64,000 nt of DNA, taken from JADHMP01 sp016779985. Its GTDB lineage: Bacteria; Bacteroidota; Bacteroidia; Flavobacteriales; Flavobacteriaceae. The notes beneath the pieces were generated by a model, which was given only the letters and a program-made list of their open reading frames with translations, searched no databases and was not told the DNA's origin. The translations under genes and the position numbers were made by a program. The stretch covers positions 1 through 64,000 of the forward strand of contig JADHMP010000011.1 in NCBI GenBank assembly GCA_016779985.1, given 5' to 3'. Shown here one piece after another: positions 7,876-17,334 of this stretch (position 1 is its first letter; the number at the start of each line of letters is the position of its first letter).

Positions 7876-8439
7876 ATGGCTCAGACTGAATCAAAGATGC
7901 TCCCCTTGAAAACAAAAGCTCCAGCTTTTATTCTCCCTAATGTGGTTAGTGGTAAACAAAATAATTTAGATGAATTGTTTGGCTCTCAAGGCACACTTAT
8001 TGTCTTTATGTGTAACCATTGCCCCTATGTAATTCATTTAATTGATGCCCTTGTGCAGTTTTCAAAAGAAATTGAATCTCAAGGTATTAAGACTATTTCA
8101 ATTTCAAGTAACAGTATTGAAACCCACCCGCAGGATGGTCCAGAAGCCATGAAAAAATTTGCAGCTGAACATTCTTTTCATTTTCCTTATCTGTATGATG
8201 CTTCTCAATCTGTAGCTTTAGACTATGATGCAGCATGTACCCCTGACTTTTATCTTTTTGATAAAAATGCAGAACTTTTTTATCGAGGTCGCTTTGACGC
8301 ATCAAGGCCGGGAAACGATTTGGCTTTAACAGGCGAGGATTTGAGAGCAGCCACAACAGCATTGTTACAAAACAGTGAGGCACCCCTTAAACAATACCCT
8401 AGCTTAGGATGTAATATAAAATGGCATCCTGAAAATTAG
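7876..8439 (+). CDS. Thioredoxin-like AhpC/TSA family protein
   Basis: A 187-residue protein with a thioredoxin fold of the AhpC/TSA type. It contains an active-site CNHC at 46-49 in MCNHCPYV, where thioredoxin has CGPC. The LPNVVSGKQNNLDEL opening and the later CTPDFYLFD segment (cis-proline region) are typical of redoxin-domain proteins. No signal peptide is visible, so it is probably cytosolic, acting as a thiol reductase or peroxidase-like protein; the substrate is not evident. TATTTTTA boxes lie 12-25 bases before the ATG. Its stop is three bases from the end of the convergent immunophilin gene. Confidence 0.82.
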   Translation: MAQTESKMLPLKTKAPAFILPNVVSGKQNNLDELFGSQGTLIVFMCNHCPYVIHLIDALVQFSKEIESQGIKTISISSNSIETHPQDGPEAMKKFAAEHSFHFPYLYDASQSVALDYDAACTPDFYLFDKNAELFYRGRFDASRPGNDLALTGEDLRAATTALLQNSEAPLKQYPSLGCNIKWHPEN

Positions 8440-8442
8440 TAG

Positions 8443-9378
8443 TTACTGAATAATAGTGACCAACTCGAGTTCAAAAACCAATGTAGCATTTGGCGGTATA
8501 ACACCTCCAGCACCATTAGCTCCATAACCCAAATGACTTGGTATAACAAGTTTTGCTTTAGCTCCTTGAGATAATAGTGAAATGCCCTCTTCCCAGCCAG
8601 CAATAACCTGATTTTGTCCTAGTTTAAAACTTATGGGCTCGTTTCTCCTATAAGAAGAATCAAAAACAGTTCCATCGAGTAATTTTCCTGTGTAATGAAC
8701 ACTCACAGTTTGTCCCTTTGTTGCTTTGGAGCCAGTACCTTGCTTATCAATACTATAAAACAATCCAGTTGATGTTTTTTCCATGTTGGCAACATGAGCG
8801 TTAAGCATGTCTTCTTGTGCTTTCATTGCCGCTGCTTCACGTTCTTTTTTATTCTTCTGAAAGGTCTCAAATACTGCAACAGGATCAAAGTTCTCTGCAG
8901 TTTTACCCACACGTTCAATCGCTAAAGATTCGATTATGTCATTTTGAGAAATGGCATCAACAACGTCTTGACCTTCAACCACAAAGCCAAAAACAGTGTG
9001 TTTCCCGTCTAACCATGGAGTTGGTCCGTGGGTCACAAAAAATTGACTCCCATTAGTCCCAGGACCTGCGTTGGCCATAGATAATACTCCCGCGCGATCG
9101 TGCTTTAGTTGGGGGTGAAATTCATCATCAAATTGATAACCTGGTCCACCCATACCACTTCCTTTTGGACAACCGCCTTGAATCATAAAGTCATTTATGA
9201 CACGATGAAACTTCAGCCCATCGTAATAGGGTGTACCTAAAGATTTTTGATTATTTTCTATTTTACCCTCTGCTAAACCTATAAAATTTGCCACTGTCCC
9301 AGGGGTTTCAGCCCATGTAAGCTGCGCTTTTATAGTGCCTTTATTTGTATTCATATGAGCGTATAGACCGTCTTCCAT
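8443..9378 (-). CDS. Dual-family immunophilin: cyclophilin and FKBP domains in one chain
   Basis: A 311-residue peptidyl-prolyl isomerase with two unrelated catalytic domains. Residues about 8-170 are a cyclophilin: FHRVINDFMIQGGCPKGSG, GPGTNGSQFFVTHGPTPWLD and HTVFGFVVEG are all visible. A charged helical linker of about 30 residues follows. Residues about 205-311 are an FKBP: SVHYTGKLLDGTVFDSSY, VIAGWEEGI, LGYGANGAGGVIPPNATLVF. There is no signal peptide, so it should be a cytosolic folding enzyme. Cyclophilin-FKBP fusions are a known but uncommon class, described in Flavobacterium among others. Both active sites look intact. Confidence 0.92.
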   Translation of the reverse strand: MEDGLYAHMNTNKGTIKAQLTWAETPGTVANFIGLAEGKIENNQKSLGTPYYDGLKFHRVINDFMIQGGCPKGSGMGGPGYQFDDEFHPQLKHDRAGVLSMANAGPGTNGSQFFVTHGPTPWLDGKHTVFGFVVEGQDVVDAISQNDIIESLAIERVGKTAENFDPVAVFETFQKNKKEREAAAMKAQEDMLNAHVANMEKTSTGLFYSIDKQGTGSKATKGQTVSVHYTGKLLDGTVFDSSYRRNEPISFKLGQNQVIAGWEEGISLLSQGAKAKLVIPSHLGYGANGAGGVIPPNATLVFELELVTIIQ

Positions 9379-9392
9379 ATTTTGATTTTTGT

Positions 9393-9400
9393 CAAAGATA
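9393..9400 (-). promoter_or_regulatory. -7 box of the immunophilin gene
   Basis: TATCTTTG on the minus strand, exact TAnnTTTG, 15 bases before the ATG. Confidence 0.5.
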
Positions 9401-9452
9401 AAAAAACTACCTATGTTAATAGAGTTTCAATAAAAACTAGAAAGATTTAAAT

Positions 9453-11642
9453 CTAATTTGCAATTTCACTGATGAATTTTAGGCGATAGAAACGAATGTC
9501 TTCTTCTTCAAAATCTCCTTCGAAAGCATCAATAGCTTCTTTAATATCATCTGTTTCGGCTTCCATGAAATAATCATATAATTCTTCTAACTGATCTTCA
9601 TCAAAAATTTCTTCTATCCAATAATCAATATTTAGCTTTGTTCCTGCAAATACTATGGTTTCCATTTCATGAAGGAGCTCATCCATTTTCATTCCTTTTG
9701 AAGAAGCAATGTCATCGAAAGAGAGTTTTCGATCAATACTCTGTATTAAATATAGTTTTAATGCAGATTTAATTCCTGTACTTTTTACAATAAGATCTTC
9801 CACACGGATGATTTCATTTTCTTTAACGTATTCATTAATCAATTTTACGAAAGGTTCACCATATTTTTTCGCCTTGCCCTCACCTACTCCGTTAATATTA
9901 ACTAATTCTAACAATGTTATTGGATATTTTAAGCACATGTCTTCTAAAGAATATTCTTGAAAGACAGCATAAGGTGGTACATTAAACTTTTGAGCAGTGG
10001 TTTTTCTTAAAGGAATCAATTGTTGCATCAACTTTTGATCAGATTTATTTTGAACAGATGGAGTTGCAATGGCCCCTTCATTGTTGAGGTCATATTGATG
10101 ATCTTCGGTCATCATAAATGAGTCTCCATTTTTCAAAAACTCTTTCCCTCTTGAAGTCACTCTAATCAATCCATAGGTTTCAATTTCTTTTAATATATAA
10201 CCCGCCACCAATGACTGGCGAATTAGTGCCATCCAATAGGATGTTGTTTTATCTTTTCCTTTTCCAAATACATTCAAAATCTCTGTTTTGTGGGATTGTA
10301 ATAATGCGTTTTTTTGCCCCATCAATGTTTTGACTATTTCTTTGGCCTTATATTTTTCTTTGGTGGTTAGAATCGTTTCAATTAAAATTTTTAAAGATTC
10401 TTCGGCTTCAAACTGTTTTTTGGGATGTCTAACATTATCATCCATATTTCCACCCTCACCTGTTTCAGTGTCAAACTCCTCTCCAAAATAATGTAGGATA
10501 AATTTTCTTCTTGAAATTGAGGTTTCTGCATAGCCTACCATATCAGCGAGAAGTGCCATTCCAATTTCTTGTTCCGCTAACGGTTTGCCTGACATAAATT
10601 TTTCTAATTTTTCTATGTCTTTATAGGCATAGAAGGCTAAACAATATCCTTCGCCTCCATCTCTCCCAGCTCGACCAGTTTCTTGATAGTAGCTTTCTAT
10701 GCTTTTTGGGATGTCGTGATGAATAACAAATCGAACATCGGGTTTGTCTATTCCCATCCCAAAAGCAATGGTGGCGACAATGATATCACAATCATCTTTT
10801 AAAAAACGATCTTGATGATCAACCCTTGATTTTGAATCTAACCCTGCATGATAGGGCAGTGCTTTGATCCCATTTACTTGTAAAGTGTGAGCCAATTCTT
10901 CCACTCTTTTTCGTGATAGACAATAAATGATACCCGATTTATTTTCATTAAGTTTCACAAAACGTATGATATCTGTATCTACTTGTGCTGTTTTTGGGCG
11001 TACCTCATAATATAAGTTGGGTCGATTAAAAGAAGCTTTAAAAACCTTTGCTTCATTGATCTGCAGGTTTTTTTGAATGTCTTCTTGCACTTTTGGGGTT
11101 GCGGTGGCCGTCAGGGCAATAATGGGAATATGCTGACTAATTTGACCAAGAATATTCCTGAGGTTTCGATATTCTGGACGAAAATCGTGACCCCATTCAG
11201 AAATACAATGTGCTTCGTCAATGGCCAAAAAAGAGAGCTTTACTGACCTGAAAAATTCTATGGTTTCCTTTTTAGACAATGATTCTGGAGCTACATAGAG
11301 CAATTTCGTGATGCCAGAAATTATATCTTGTTTTACTGTTTGAACTTGTGTCTTGTTGAGTGAGGAATTAAGCACATGCGCTATGCCATCTTGGGAAGAT
11401 ATTCCACGGATAGCATCAACTTGATTTTTCATCAGAGCAATTAAGGGTGAAACAACGATGGCGGTTCCTTCTAAGAGAAGTGCTGGCAACTGATAGCAAA
11501 GTGATTTTCCTCCACCCGTGGGCATGATCACAAATGTATCTCGTCCTTCTAAAAGGCTTTTGATGACATCCTCTTGAAGTCCCTTAAAACTTGAAAATCC
11601 GAAATGTTTTTTTAAAGCTAGATGAATGTTTTTTTCTTCCAT
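9453..11642 (-). CDS. recQ: ATP-dependent DNA helicase RecQ
   Basis: A 729-residue 3'-5' DNA helicase for recombination and fork repair. Walker A PTGGGKS lies at 41-47 and DEAH at 142-145, with the aromatic-rich HCISEWGHDFRPEY loop after it. Motif VI (SYYQETGRAGRDGG) is intact, and a winged-helix and an HRDC-like region (YSLEDMCLKYPITLLEL) follow. Oddity: the zinc module normally carries four cysteines after the helicase core. Here the segment from about residue 390 (FGEEFDTETGEGG and onward) has none, and only GEGYCLAF keeps one Cys before it. The same pattern is familiar in flavobacterial RecQ. The protein continues in an acidic C-terminal tail. Divergent from kdsD. Confidence 0.95.
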   Translation of the reverse strand: MEEKNIHLALKKHFGFSSFKGLQEDVIKSLLEGRDTFVIMPTGGGKSLCYQLPALLLEGTAIVVSPLIALMKNQVDAIRGISSQDGIAHVLNSSLNKTQVQTVKQDIISGITKLLYVAPESLSKKETIEFFRSVKLSFLAIDEAHCISEWGHDFRPEYRNLRNILGQISQHIPIIALTATATPKVQEDIQKNLQINEAKVFKASFNRPNLYYEVRPKTAQVDTDIIRFVKLNENKSGIIYCLSRKRVEELAHTLQVNGIKALPYHAGLDSKSRVDHQDRFLKDDCDIIVATIAFGMGIDKPDVRFVIHHDIPKSIESYYQETGRAGRDGGEGYCLAFYAYKDIEKLEKFMSGKPLAEQEIGMALLADMVGYAETSISRRKFILHYFGEEFDTETGEGGNMDDNVRHPKKQFEAEESLKILIETILTTKEKYKAKEIVKTLMGQKNALLQSHKTEILNVFGKGKDKTTSYWMALIRQSLVAGYILKEIETYGLIRVTSRGKEFLKNGDSFMMTEDHQYDLNNEGAIATPSVQNKSDQKLMQQLIPLRKTTAQKFNVPPYAVFQEYSLEDMCLKYPITLLELVNINGVGEGKAKKYGEPFVKLINEYVKENEIIRVEDLIVKSTGIKSALKLYLIQSIDRKLSFDDIASSKGMKMDELLHEMETIVFAGTKLNIDYWIEEIFDEDQLEELYDYFMEAETDDIKEAIDAFEGDFEEEDIRFYRLKFISEIAN

Positions 11643-11674
11643 TAATAGTGCAATAAATCCAAGTGAAAAATAGC

Positions 11675-11682
11675 TACATTTG
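11675..11682 (+). promoter_or_regulatory. -7 box upstream of kdsD
   Basis: TACATTTG, exact TAnnTTTG, in the divergent recQ/kdsD gap. About 50 bases of leader would precede the kdsD start. Confidence 0.5.
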
Positions 11683-11737
11683 TATCCCTTAATATAAAAC
11701 TATTCTTTTTGAATACAAAAACAAAAATGTTATTAAT

Positions 11738-12709
11738 TTGAATTCAAACCCCATTCTTTCTTTCGCCAAAAAAAGTTTACAACTTGAATATGAGGCTGTT
11801 GGAAAACTTTTTGATTGTATTGATAAAAAATTTGAAGAGGTACTCAAAATCCTTTATAATTGCTCTGGTAGAATTATAGTTACAGGGGTCGGAAAGAGTG
11901 GATTAATTGCACAGAAAATAGTGGCCACTTTAAACTCAACAGGAACCCCTGCTGTATATGTTCATGCAGGAGATGCAAGCCATGGTGATCTTGGAAGTAT
12001 CCAAAAAGAAGATGTTGTTTTATGCCTTTCTAAGAGTGGTCAATCAAGTGAAATTGATTTTCTAATCCCCTACCTGAAAAAACAAAAAAATACGCTAATT
12101 GCTTTTACCTCAAATCAAGATTCAAAACTAGCCTTGCAGTCAGATTTTGTTATTCAAATTCCAGATGCCCTAGAAGCAGACCAAAATAATATTGCGCCCA
12201 CCACAAGCACTACACTTCAAATCATATTAGGAGATATTATGGCTGTCTGTCTAATGCATCTAAAAGACTTTAAAATAGAGGATTTTGCACAAATACACCC
12301 TGGTGGTCAACTTGGAAAAAAACTCAATCTAACAATTGGACAGATGGTTCTGCAGCATACAAAAGCAGCAGTGGAAAGCACTGCAATGATGAAAAACGTG
12401 CTTCATGAAATTACGAGTAAAAGACTGGGAGCTACAGTGGTACTAGATAAAAATAGAATTGTAGGGTTTATTACTGATGGTGACATTAGAAGGATGTTAG
12501 AAAAACACATTCAAATAGGGGGTCTCACTGCAATAGATATTATGACTCCAAATCCTTTTAAAATGAAGGCTTCTACCAAGGCTGTTTCTGCATTACGATT
12601 AATGAATCAAAAAAAAATAAATCATTTAGTGGTTTGTGATGATCATGAAGCGTATTTGGGTATTGTTCATATATTAGACTTTACAAAAGAAGGATTGAAA
12701 GATGAGTGA
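11738..12709 (+). CDS. kdsD: D-arabinose-5-phosphate isomerase (KpsF/GutQ family)
   Basis: A 323-residue enzyme converting ribulose-5-phosphate to arabinose-5-phosphate, the first step to Kdo for lipopolysaccharide. An N-terminal SIS domain (about 35-170) shows the TGVGKSGLIAQKI loop and SKSGQSSEI. Two CBS domains fill about residues 205-323. The start is a TTG codon: no in-frame ATG lies upstream, and the protein reads correctly from there. The final codons overlap tatC by 8 bases, followed by lptB, giving a kdsD-tatC-lptB operon concerned with the envelope. Confidence 0.92.
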   Translation: MNSNPILSFAKKSLQLEYEAVGKLFDCIDKKFEEVLKILYNCSGRIIVTGVGKSGLIAQKIVATLNSTGTPAVYVHAGDASHGDLGSIQKEDVVLCLSKSGQSSEIDFLIPYLKKQKNTLIAFTSNQDSKLALQSDFVIQIPDALEADQNNIAPTTSTTLQIILGDIMAVCLMHLKDFKIEDFAQIHPGGQLGKKLNLTIGQMVLQHTKAAVESTAMMKNVLHEITSKRLGATVVLDKNRIVGFITDGDIRRMLEKHIQIGGLTAIDIMTPNPFKMKASTKAVSALRLMNQKKINHLVVCDDHEAYLGIVHILDFTKEGLKDE

Positions 12710-13523
12710 AAAAGATGAAATGTCCTTTTTAGGACATCTAGAGGAGCTCAGGTGGCACTTATTGCGTGCTACTCTAGCTATTGTGATTTTTGCTTCTGTA
12801 GCCTTCTTTTTTAAAGGGTTTATTTTTGATGTTTTGCTTTTTGGACCAAAAAGTAAAGACTTTATAACCTATCAATGGTTTTGTTCTATTGCAGAATCGT
12901 TAGGTCAAACCAGTAGTTTTTGTGATGATGAATTGCCTTTTCGAATACAGAGTAGAAATGTTTCTGGTCAGTTTTCTGCCCATTTATGGACTTCTGTTTT
13001 AGCTGGCTTTATTGTAGCCTTTCCTTATGTAATTTATGAATTTTGGAGATTTGTCAGTCCTGGATTGTATGAAAATGAACGCAAAAATGCTAGAGGATTT
13101 ATTTTTATTTCTTCACTCCTGTTTTTCTGTGGTATTCTTTTTGGCTATTATATAGTCACACCACTTTCAATCAATTTTCTTGCCAATTATTCAGTAAGTG
13201 CAGAAGTTTTTAATGACTTTGATTTAAGCAGCTACATTGGACTTCTCAGGGCTTCTGTACTCGCATCAGGTCTCATTTTCGAGCTTCCTATCATTATTTA
13301 TTTTTTAGCAAAAGTTGGTGTCATAACTCCTCAATTTTTAAGAAAAAACAGAAAAATAGCACTTGTTTTGGTTTTGAGTCTGTCTGCTATAATTACTCCA
13401 CCAGATATTGCCAGTCAAATAATAGTGAGTATACCCATTTTGATTCTCTATGAAATAAGCATTATAATTGCAAAAGTTGTGGTCCGAAACCAAGAAAAAG
13501 CAATGAAACCTGAAAAGTCATGA
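12702..13523 (+). CDS. tatC: Twin-arginine translocase subunit TatC
   Basis: A 273-residue inner-membrane receptor of the Tat pathway, which exports folded proteins carrying twin-arginine signals. Six membrane helices are expected; the opening MSFLGHLEELRWHLLR is the family's conserved N-terminal motif, and FPYVIYEFWRFVSPGLYENER is the conserved loop after the second helix. An insert between the first two helices (about 50-75) contains two cysteines. It overlaps kdsD by 8 bases and lptB by 4 (ATGA). No tatA/B gene is in the window. Confidence 0.95.
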   Translation: MSEKDEMSFLGHLEELRWHLLRATLAIVIFASVAFFFKGFIFDVLLFGPKSKDFITYQWFCSIAESLGQTSSFCDDELPFRIQSRNVSGQFSAHLWTSVLAGFIVAFPYVIYEFWRFVSPGLYENERKNARGFIFISSLLFFCGILFGYYIVTPLSINFLANYSVSAEVFNDFDLSSYIGLLRASVLASGLIFELPIIIYFLAKVGVITPQFLRKNRKIALVLVLSLSAIITPPDIASQIIVSIPILILYEISIIIAKVVVRNQEKAMKPEKS

Positions 13524-14260
13524 AGCTTACAGCTGAAAATATTATAAAATCTTACAGAGGAAGAAAAGTTGTTAAAGGCATTTCTTTAGAAGTTTCGCAG
13601 GGAGAAATTGTGGGTTTATTAGGGCCAAACGGTGCAGGCAAAACAACCTCTTTTTATATGATTGTTGGGCTTATTAAACCTAATGAGGGAAGAATCTTTT
13701 TGGATCAAAAAGAAATTACAAAAAATCCAATGTATAGAAGAGCTCAAAAAGGAATTGGCTATTTGGCACAGGAGGCATCTGTATTTAGAAAATTGAGTGT
13801 TGAAAACAATATTTTGAGTGTTTTAGAAATGACTAAACTTTCTAAAAAAGAACAACGAATGAAAGTTGATGCCCTTATTGAAGAATTTGGGTTGAGTCAT
13901 ATTCGAAAGAATAGAGGAGACTTGCTCTCTGGTGGTGAACGGAGAAGAACAGAAATTGCACGTGCCCTGGCAACAGACCCTAAATTTGTTCTTTTAGATG
14001 AACCCTTTGCTGGAGTAGATCCCGTTGCGGTTGAAGATATTCAAAGAATTGTTGCCCACCTTAAAAACAAAAATATTGGTATTTTGATTACTGATCACAA
14101 TGTGCAAGAAACCTTAGCTATTACAGACAAAACATATCTTATGTTTGAGGGGAGCATTTTAAAGGCAGGAACTCCAGAAATCCTTGCAGAAGATGAAATG
14201 GTTAGAAAAGTCTACCTAGGTCAAAACTTTGAACTAAGAAAAAAGAAATTGGAATTCTAA
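13520..14260 (+). CDS. lptB: LPS export ABC transporter ATPase LptB
   Basis: A 246-residue cytosolic ATPase that powers lipopolysaccharide extraction from the inner membrane with LptF/LptG. Visible: Walker A GPNGAGKTT near 37-45, the Q-loop in YLAQEASVF, the signature LSGGERRRTEIARAL, and Walker B FVLLDEPFAGVDP with the catalytic glutamate. The FAGVDPVAVEDIQ stretch after Walker B is diagnostic of LptB. A likely membrane partner, lptG, is at 55501-56583. The stop codon overlaps the stop of the convergent pssA. Confidence 0.95.
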   Translation: MKLTAENIIKSYRGRKVVKGISLEVSQGEIVGLLGPNGAGKTTSFYMIVGLIKPNEGRIFLDQKEITKNPMYRRAQKGIGYLAQEASVFRKLSVENNILSVLEMTKLSKKEQRMKVDALIEEFGLSHIRKNRGDLLSGGERRRTEIARALATDPKFVLLDEPFAGVDPVAVEDIQRIVAHLKNKNIGILITDHNVQETLAITDKTYLMFEGSILKAGTPEILAEDEMVRKVYLGQNFELRKKKLEF

Positions 14261-15012
14261 AAAGTATTCCGAATCACGTTCAAAAATAAATACAGCAGAA
14301 TCAAAACCGGAACGGCCACCCATTGCAAAAAATAAAAAAGGGGTAAGCTACAGACTAACAAAAAAATATGAAATGCATAGTCTGAAAGTTGGTAAGAATA
14401 TATTTTAAAAGCGAACAATCGAATTCTGGAGTTCATCAAGAAGGCTGAAACGAGAACAATCATCAATAAACCAGAAAAACTATACACTAAAGGTCTGAAG
14501 AAAACAAAATATTTATGTTCTAATAAGAGTGGAAGCGATACAATAAATAATGCATTGGCTGGTGTGGGCAAACCTCTAAATTCAGTTTTTTGTTGACTGT
14601 CAAGGTTGAATCTCACTAAGCGTATAGCTGCGCTTATTGTTATTAAAAATCCAATTAAAGCCAGTGGAGCGAAATTAAAAGTGAATTCATTATTGAGAAC
14701 TGAAAAAAAAAAATGTTGTTCTTTAATTCCTATCTTTAGAAACAATTCATACATCACAATGCCCGGTACAAAACCACTTGTAATCAAATCTGCCATGGAA
14801 TCAAATTGCATTCCAAATTGACTCTCAACTCTTAATAAACGCGCAAAAAAACCGTCAAACAAATCAAAGAATGCCCCTAGAAGAACCATAAAAAAAGCAG
14901 CTTCAAATAGGTTTTTAAAGGCTAAGTAGGCACCTAAGCATCCACAAAAAAAGTTAAGTGAAGTAAATAGGTTGGGAATGTTTTTTTGAACCATGAAATT
15001 AAAAAATTTCAA
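14257..15012 (-). CDS. pssA: CDP-diacylglycerol-serine O-phosphatidyltransferase
   Basis: A 251-residue membrane enzyme that joins CDP-diacylglycerol and serine to give phosphatidylserine, precursor of phosphatidylethanolamine. The CDP-alcohol phosphotransferase signature DGxxARx8GxxxDxxxD is complete (DGFFAR, then G, D and D in FGMQFDSMAD). The NIPNLFTSLNFFCGC opening and about seven hydrophobic helices match the family. It is convergent with lptB, their stop codons overlapping, and divergent from lnt. Confidence 0.92.
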   Translation of the reverse strand: MKFFNFMVQKNIPNLFTSLNFFCGCLGAYLAFKNLFEAAFFMVLLGAFFDLFDGFFARLLRVESQFGMQFDSMADLITSGFVPGIVMYELFLKIGIKEQHFFFSVLNNEFTFNFAPLALIGFLITISAAIRLVRFNLDSQQKTEFRGLPTPANALFIVSLPLLLEHKYFVFFRPLVYSFSGLLMIVLVSAFLMNSRIRLFAFKIYSYQLSDYAFHIFLLVCSLPLFYFLQWVAVPVLILLYLFLNVIRNTF

Positions 15013-15031
15013 TTTTTTGCCAATATACTAA

Positions 15032-15060
15032 TTGCTTTAGCATCAAAAAAATTAGTTTTG
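15032..15060 (+). promoter_or_regulatory. lnt promoter (TTG-N18-TAGTTTTG)
   Basis: TTG at 15032-15034 and TAGTTTTG at 15053-15060, 18 bases apart. The -7 box ends five bases before the lnt ATG, so transcription should start at or within a base or two of the start codon. Confidence 0.6.
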
Positions 15061-15065
15061 AACAA

Positions 15066-16664
15066 ATGAATATTTTAAAAAAACCATTTTTCCTTTCTAT
15101 CCTCTCTGGCGGTCTTCTATCCTTGTGTTGGCCCACTTATGGAATAACCATTTTCGCTTTTGTGGCATTTGTTCCACTCTTAAAACTAGAAAGTCATTTT
15201 AACCAAAAAAGAAATTTTAAGCTCTTTTTTATTTATACTTATTTTGCCTTTTTAATTTGGAATTTGGTCACCACATGGTGGTTGGTCAATGCTTCACTTT
15301 TTGGAATGTTGTTCGCTAATTTATGCAACAGTCTATTCTTCACCATTCTTTTTGTAATTTTTCATTGGAGTAAAAAAAGGCTACCTCTCCGCTCCTCTTA
15401 TATTTTATTGGTGAGCCTTTGGCTTACTTTTGAAAAACTACATTTAAGTTGGGACCTCTCTTGGCCTTGGTTAAATCTTGGCCTTGTTTTTGCTTCAAAA
15501 ATTTATTGGATACAATGGTATGAATTTACTGGTGTTGCAGGTGGCACGCTCTGGGTTTGGCTTATCAATATTGGGATATATGAAGCGCTTAAAAAATATG
15601 GGGCTAGTCAACAAAAAACAATGCTTTTAAAAAAACTAGTGCCTTGGGCAATAGCTATAGCAATACCGATTGCTTTCTCATTATACCTTTATAGACAAGT
15701 GACTCCAAGTACAGAAAAAATAAATGTGGCCTTATTACAACCCAATATTGATCCTTATCTTGAAAAATATGATCGTAATAACGCTTTTTTCTTTACTGAA
15801 TTTGAAAAGCAGGTCAAAGACAAAATCTCTGGACAAACAGACTATATTCTTCTTCCTGAAACCTATTTTGCCGATGGCAATGGATTGGAACTAAAAAAAT
15901 ATGCTCAGAGTGATTTGCATTATTCATTTCAAAGTTTTCTTGCCGACTTTCAAAACACCGAAATAATAAGTGGCATTCAAGGCTACGACGTTTATAGGAG
16001 TAAAGAATCACCATCACTTACTGCAAATAGAATAAGAGAAGGGATTTGGGCAGATTTTTATAATTCTGCCATTTGGGAACACTACCAATCACCTTATGAT
16101 ATATATCATAAATCAAAACTAGTAGTGGGAGTAGAAAACTTTCCATTCAAATCTATTTTAAAACCAATCATTGGATCAATAATGCTTGATATGGGCGGAA
16201 CAGTTGCGAGTAGAGTGACTCAAAAATACAGAACTGTTTTTCCACATCATAGCAAACCAATCAGTGCCGCACCGATTATTTGTTATGAATCCATCTATGG
16301 CTCTTTTGTTAGTGATTATGTAAAGGCAGGAGCAACCTTTTTAGCTGTCATAAGCAATGACGCCTGGTGGGATAATACCGAAGGGCATCGTCAACTTTTA
16401 CAATATACTCAATTGAGGGCTATTGAAACGCGAAGAGAAATTGCCAGAAGTGCAAATACTGGCATTTCCGCACTCATAAACGCAAAAGGTGAAATTATGA
16501 AGCAACTCCCCTATGGAGAAAAAGGAGTCTTAACAGGAAGTGTTTTTTCAAGAAAAGAAATGACTTTTTACACTAAATATGACGACATTTTAAATCGCTG
16601 GGCACTATTTATCTTCGGGCTCTTATCTTTAACAGCAATAAGTGGTCGACTAAAAAGGTTGTGA
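15066..16664 (+). CDS. lnt: Apolipoprotein N-acyltransferase
   Basis: A 532-residue inner-membrane enzyme that adds the third acyl chain to lipoproteins. The first 210 residues hold six or so membrane helices with the LSWDLSWPWLNLG motif; a nitrilase-like domain follows. The catalytic triad is visible: Glu265 in LLPETYF, Lys349 in YHKSKLV and Cys406 in PIICYESIYG. A last membrane helix is near the C-terminus. It matches the several lipoproteins encoded in this window. The -7 box lies so close that the mRNA may be leaderless. It stands alone, divergent from pssA. Confidence 0.93.
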   Translation: MNILKKPFFLSILSGGLLSLCWPTYGITIFAFVAFVPLLKLESHFNQKRNFKLFFIYTYFAFLIWNLVTTWWLVNASLFGMLFANLCNSLFFTILFVIFHWSKKRLPLRSSYILLVSLWLTFEKLHLSWDLSWPWLNLGLVFASKIYWIQWYEFTGVAGGTLWVWLINIGIYEALKKYGASQQKTMLLKKLVPWAIAIAIPIAFSLYLYRQVTPSTEKINVALLQPNIDPYLEKYDRNNAFFFTEFEKQVKDKISGQTDYILLPETYFADGNGLELKKYAQSDLHYSFQSFLADFQNTEIISGIQGYDVYRSKESPSLTANRIREGIWADFYNSAIWEHYQSPYDIYHKSKLVVGVENFPFKSILKPIIGSIMLDMGGTVASRVTQKYRTVFPHHSKPISAAPIICYESIYGSFVSDYVKAGATFLAVISNDAWWDNTEGHRQLLQYTQLRAIETRREIARSANTGISALINAKGEIMKQLPYGEKGVLTGSVFSRKEMTFYTKYDDILNRWALFIFGLLSLTAISGRLKRL

Positions 16665-16726
16665 TTTTTTTGTTTAACTTTTACACAGTTTTATTAAAAA
16701 TTTTACGTTTTCGAACACAAAATTGG

Positions 16727-16734
16727 TATTTTTG
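16727..16734 (+). promoter_or_regulatory. -7 box of the cobalamin adenosyltransferase gene
   Basis: TATTTTTG, exact consensus, 28 bases before the ATG at 16762. It falls inside the upstream extension of the open frame, which rules against a start at 16723. Confidence 0.6.
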
Positions 16735-16761
16735 CATTGCACCCAAAAAAATGGAGAGACG

Positions 16762-17319
16762 ATGAATGAAAGCAAAGTATATACAAAAACTGGAGACGAT
16801 GGAACTACCTCTCTTATCTCCGGAAAAAGAGTTCCTAAACACAGTCACAGAATAAAAGCAAACGGGGCATTAGACGAACTAATAGCTTGGTTAGGTGTTA
16901 TTCGAGATCATCTAGACAACGATGAAACTGAGCTTTATTTGTTTCAAATTCAAAATGAATTGATGAATCTAGCCGCCCTACTTGCCGTTCCTGATCAAAA
17001 AGCTCTCCCCAAAGGCGTCGAGCCCATAAACCAAAGTCAAATAGAACAAATTGAAAACAAGATAGATGCGCTTTCTCAAGAGTTGCCTCCTCTTAGAAAT
17101 TTTATTATACCTGGAGGTCATGTGCTTGTGTCTTATTCTCATTTAGCTAGAAGCGTATGTAGACGTGCAGAACGAAACATCACGGAGCTGAATGAAACGG
17201 AACTCATTCAAAATGAGTGTATTATTTATGTCAACCGGCTTTCTGACTACCTCTTTATGCTATCAAGAAAGTTTACTCAAGACATGCAAGTCTCAGAAAC
17301 AAAATGGCAAGTAAGCTAA
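16762..17319 (+). CDS. Cob(I)alamin adenosyltransferase, PduO type
   Basis: A 185-residue cytosolic enzyme that transfers adenosyl from ATP to corrinoid to make adenosylcobalamin. The family's ATP-binding start is clear (KVYTKTGDDGTTSL at 5-18), as are SHRIKANGALDELIAWLG, RSVCRRAERN and the C-terminal YVNRLSDYLFMLSR. The ATG at 16762 is chosen because the frame upstream of it includes the promoter. There is no neighbouring cobalamin biosynthesis gene, so it probably adenosylates imported B12. One possible user in the window is the CarH-like regulator at 62956. Confidence 0.92.
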   Translation: MNESKVYTKTGDDGTTSLISGKRVPKHSHRIKANGALDELIAWLGVIRDHLDNDETELYLFQIQNELMNLAALLAVPDQKALPKGVEPINQSQIEQIENKIDALSQELPPLRNFIIPGGHVLVSYSHLARSVCRRAERNITELNETELIQNECIIYVNRLSDYLFMLSRKFTQDMQVSETKWQVS

Positions 17320-17334
17320 TTTTTCCTTTTTTTG

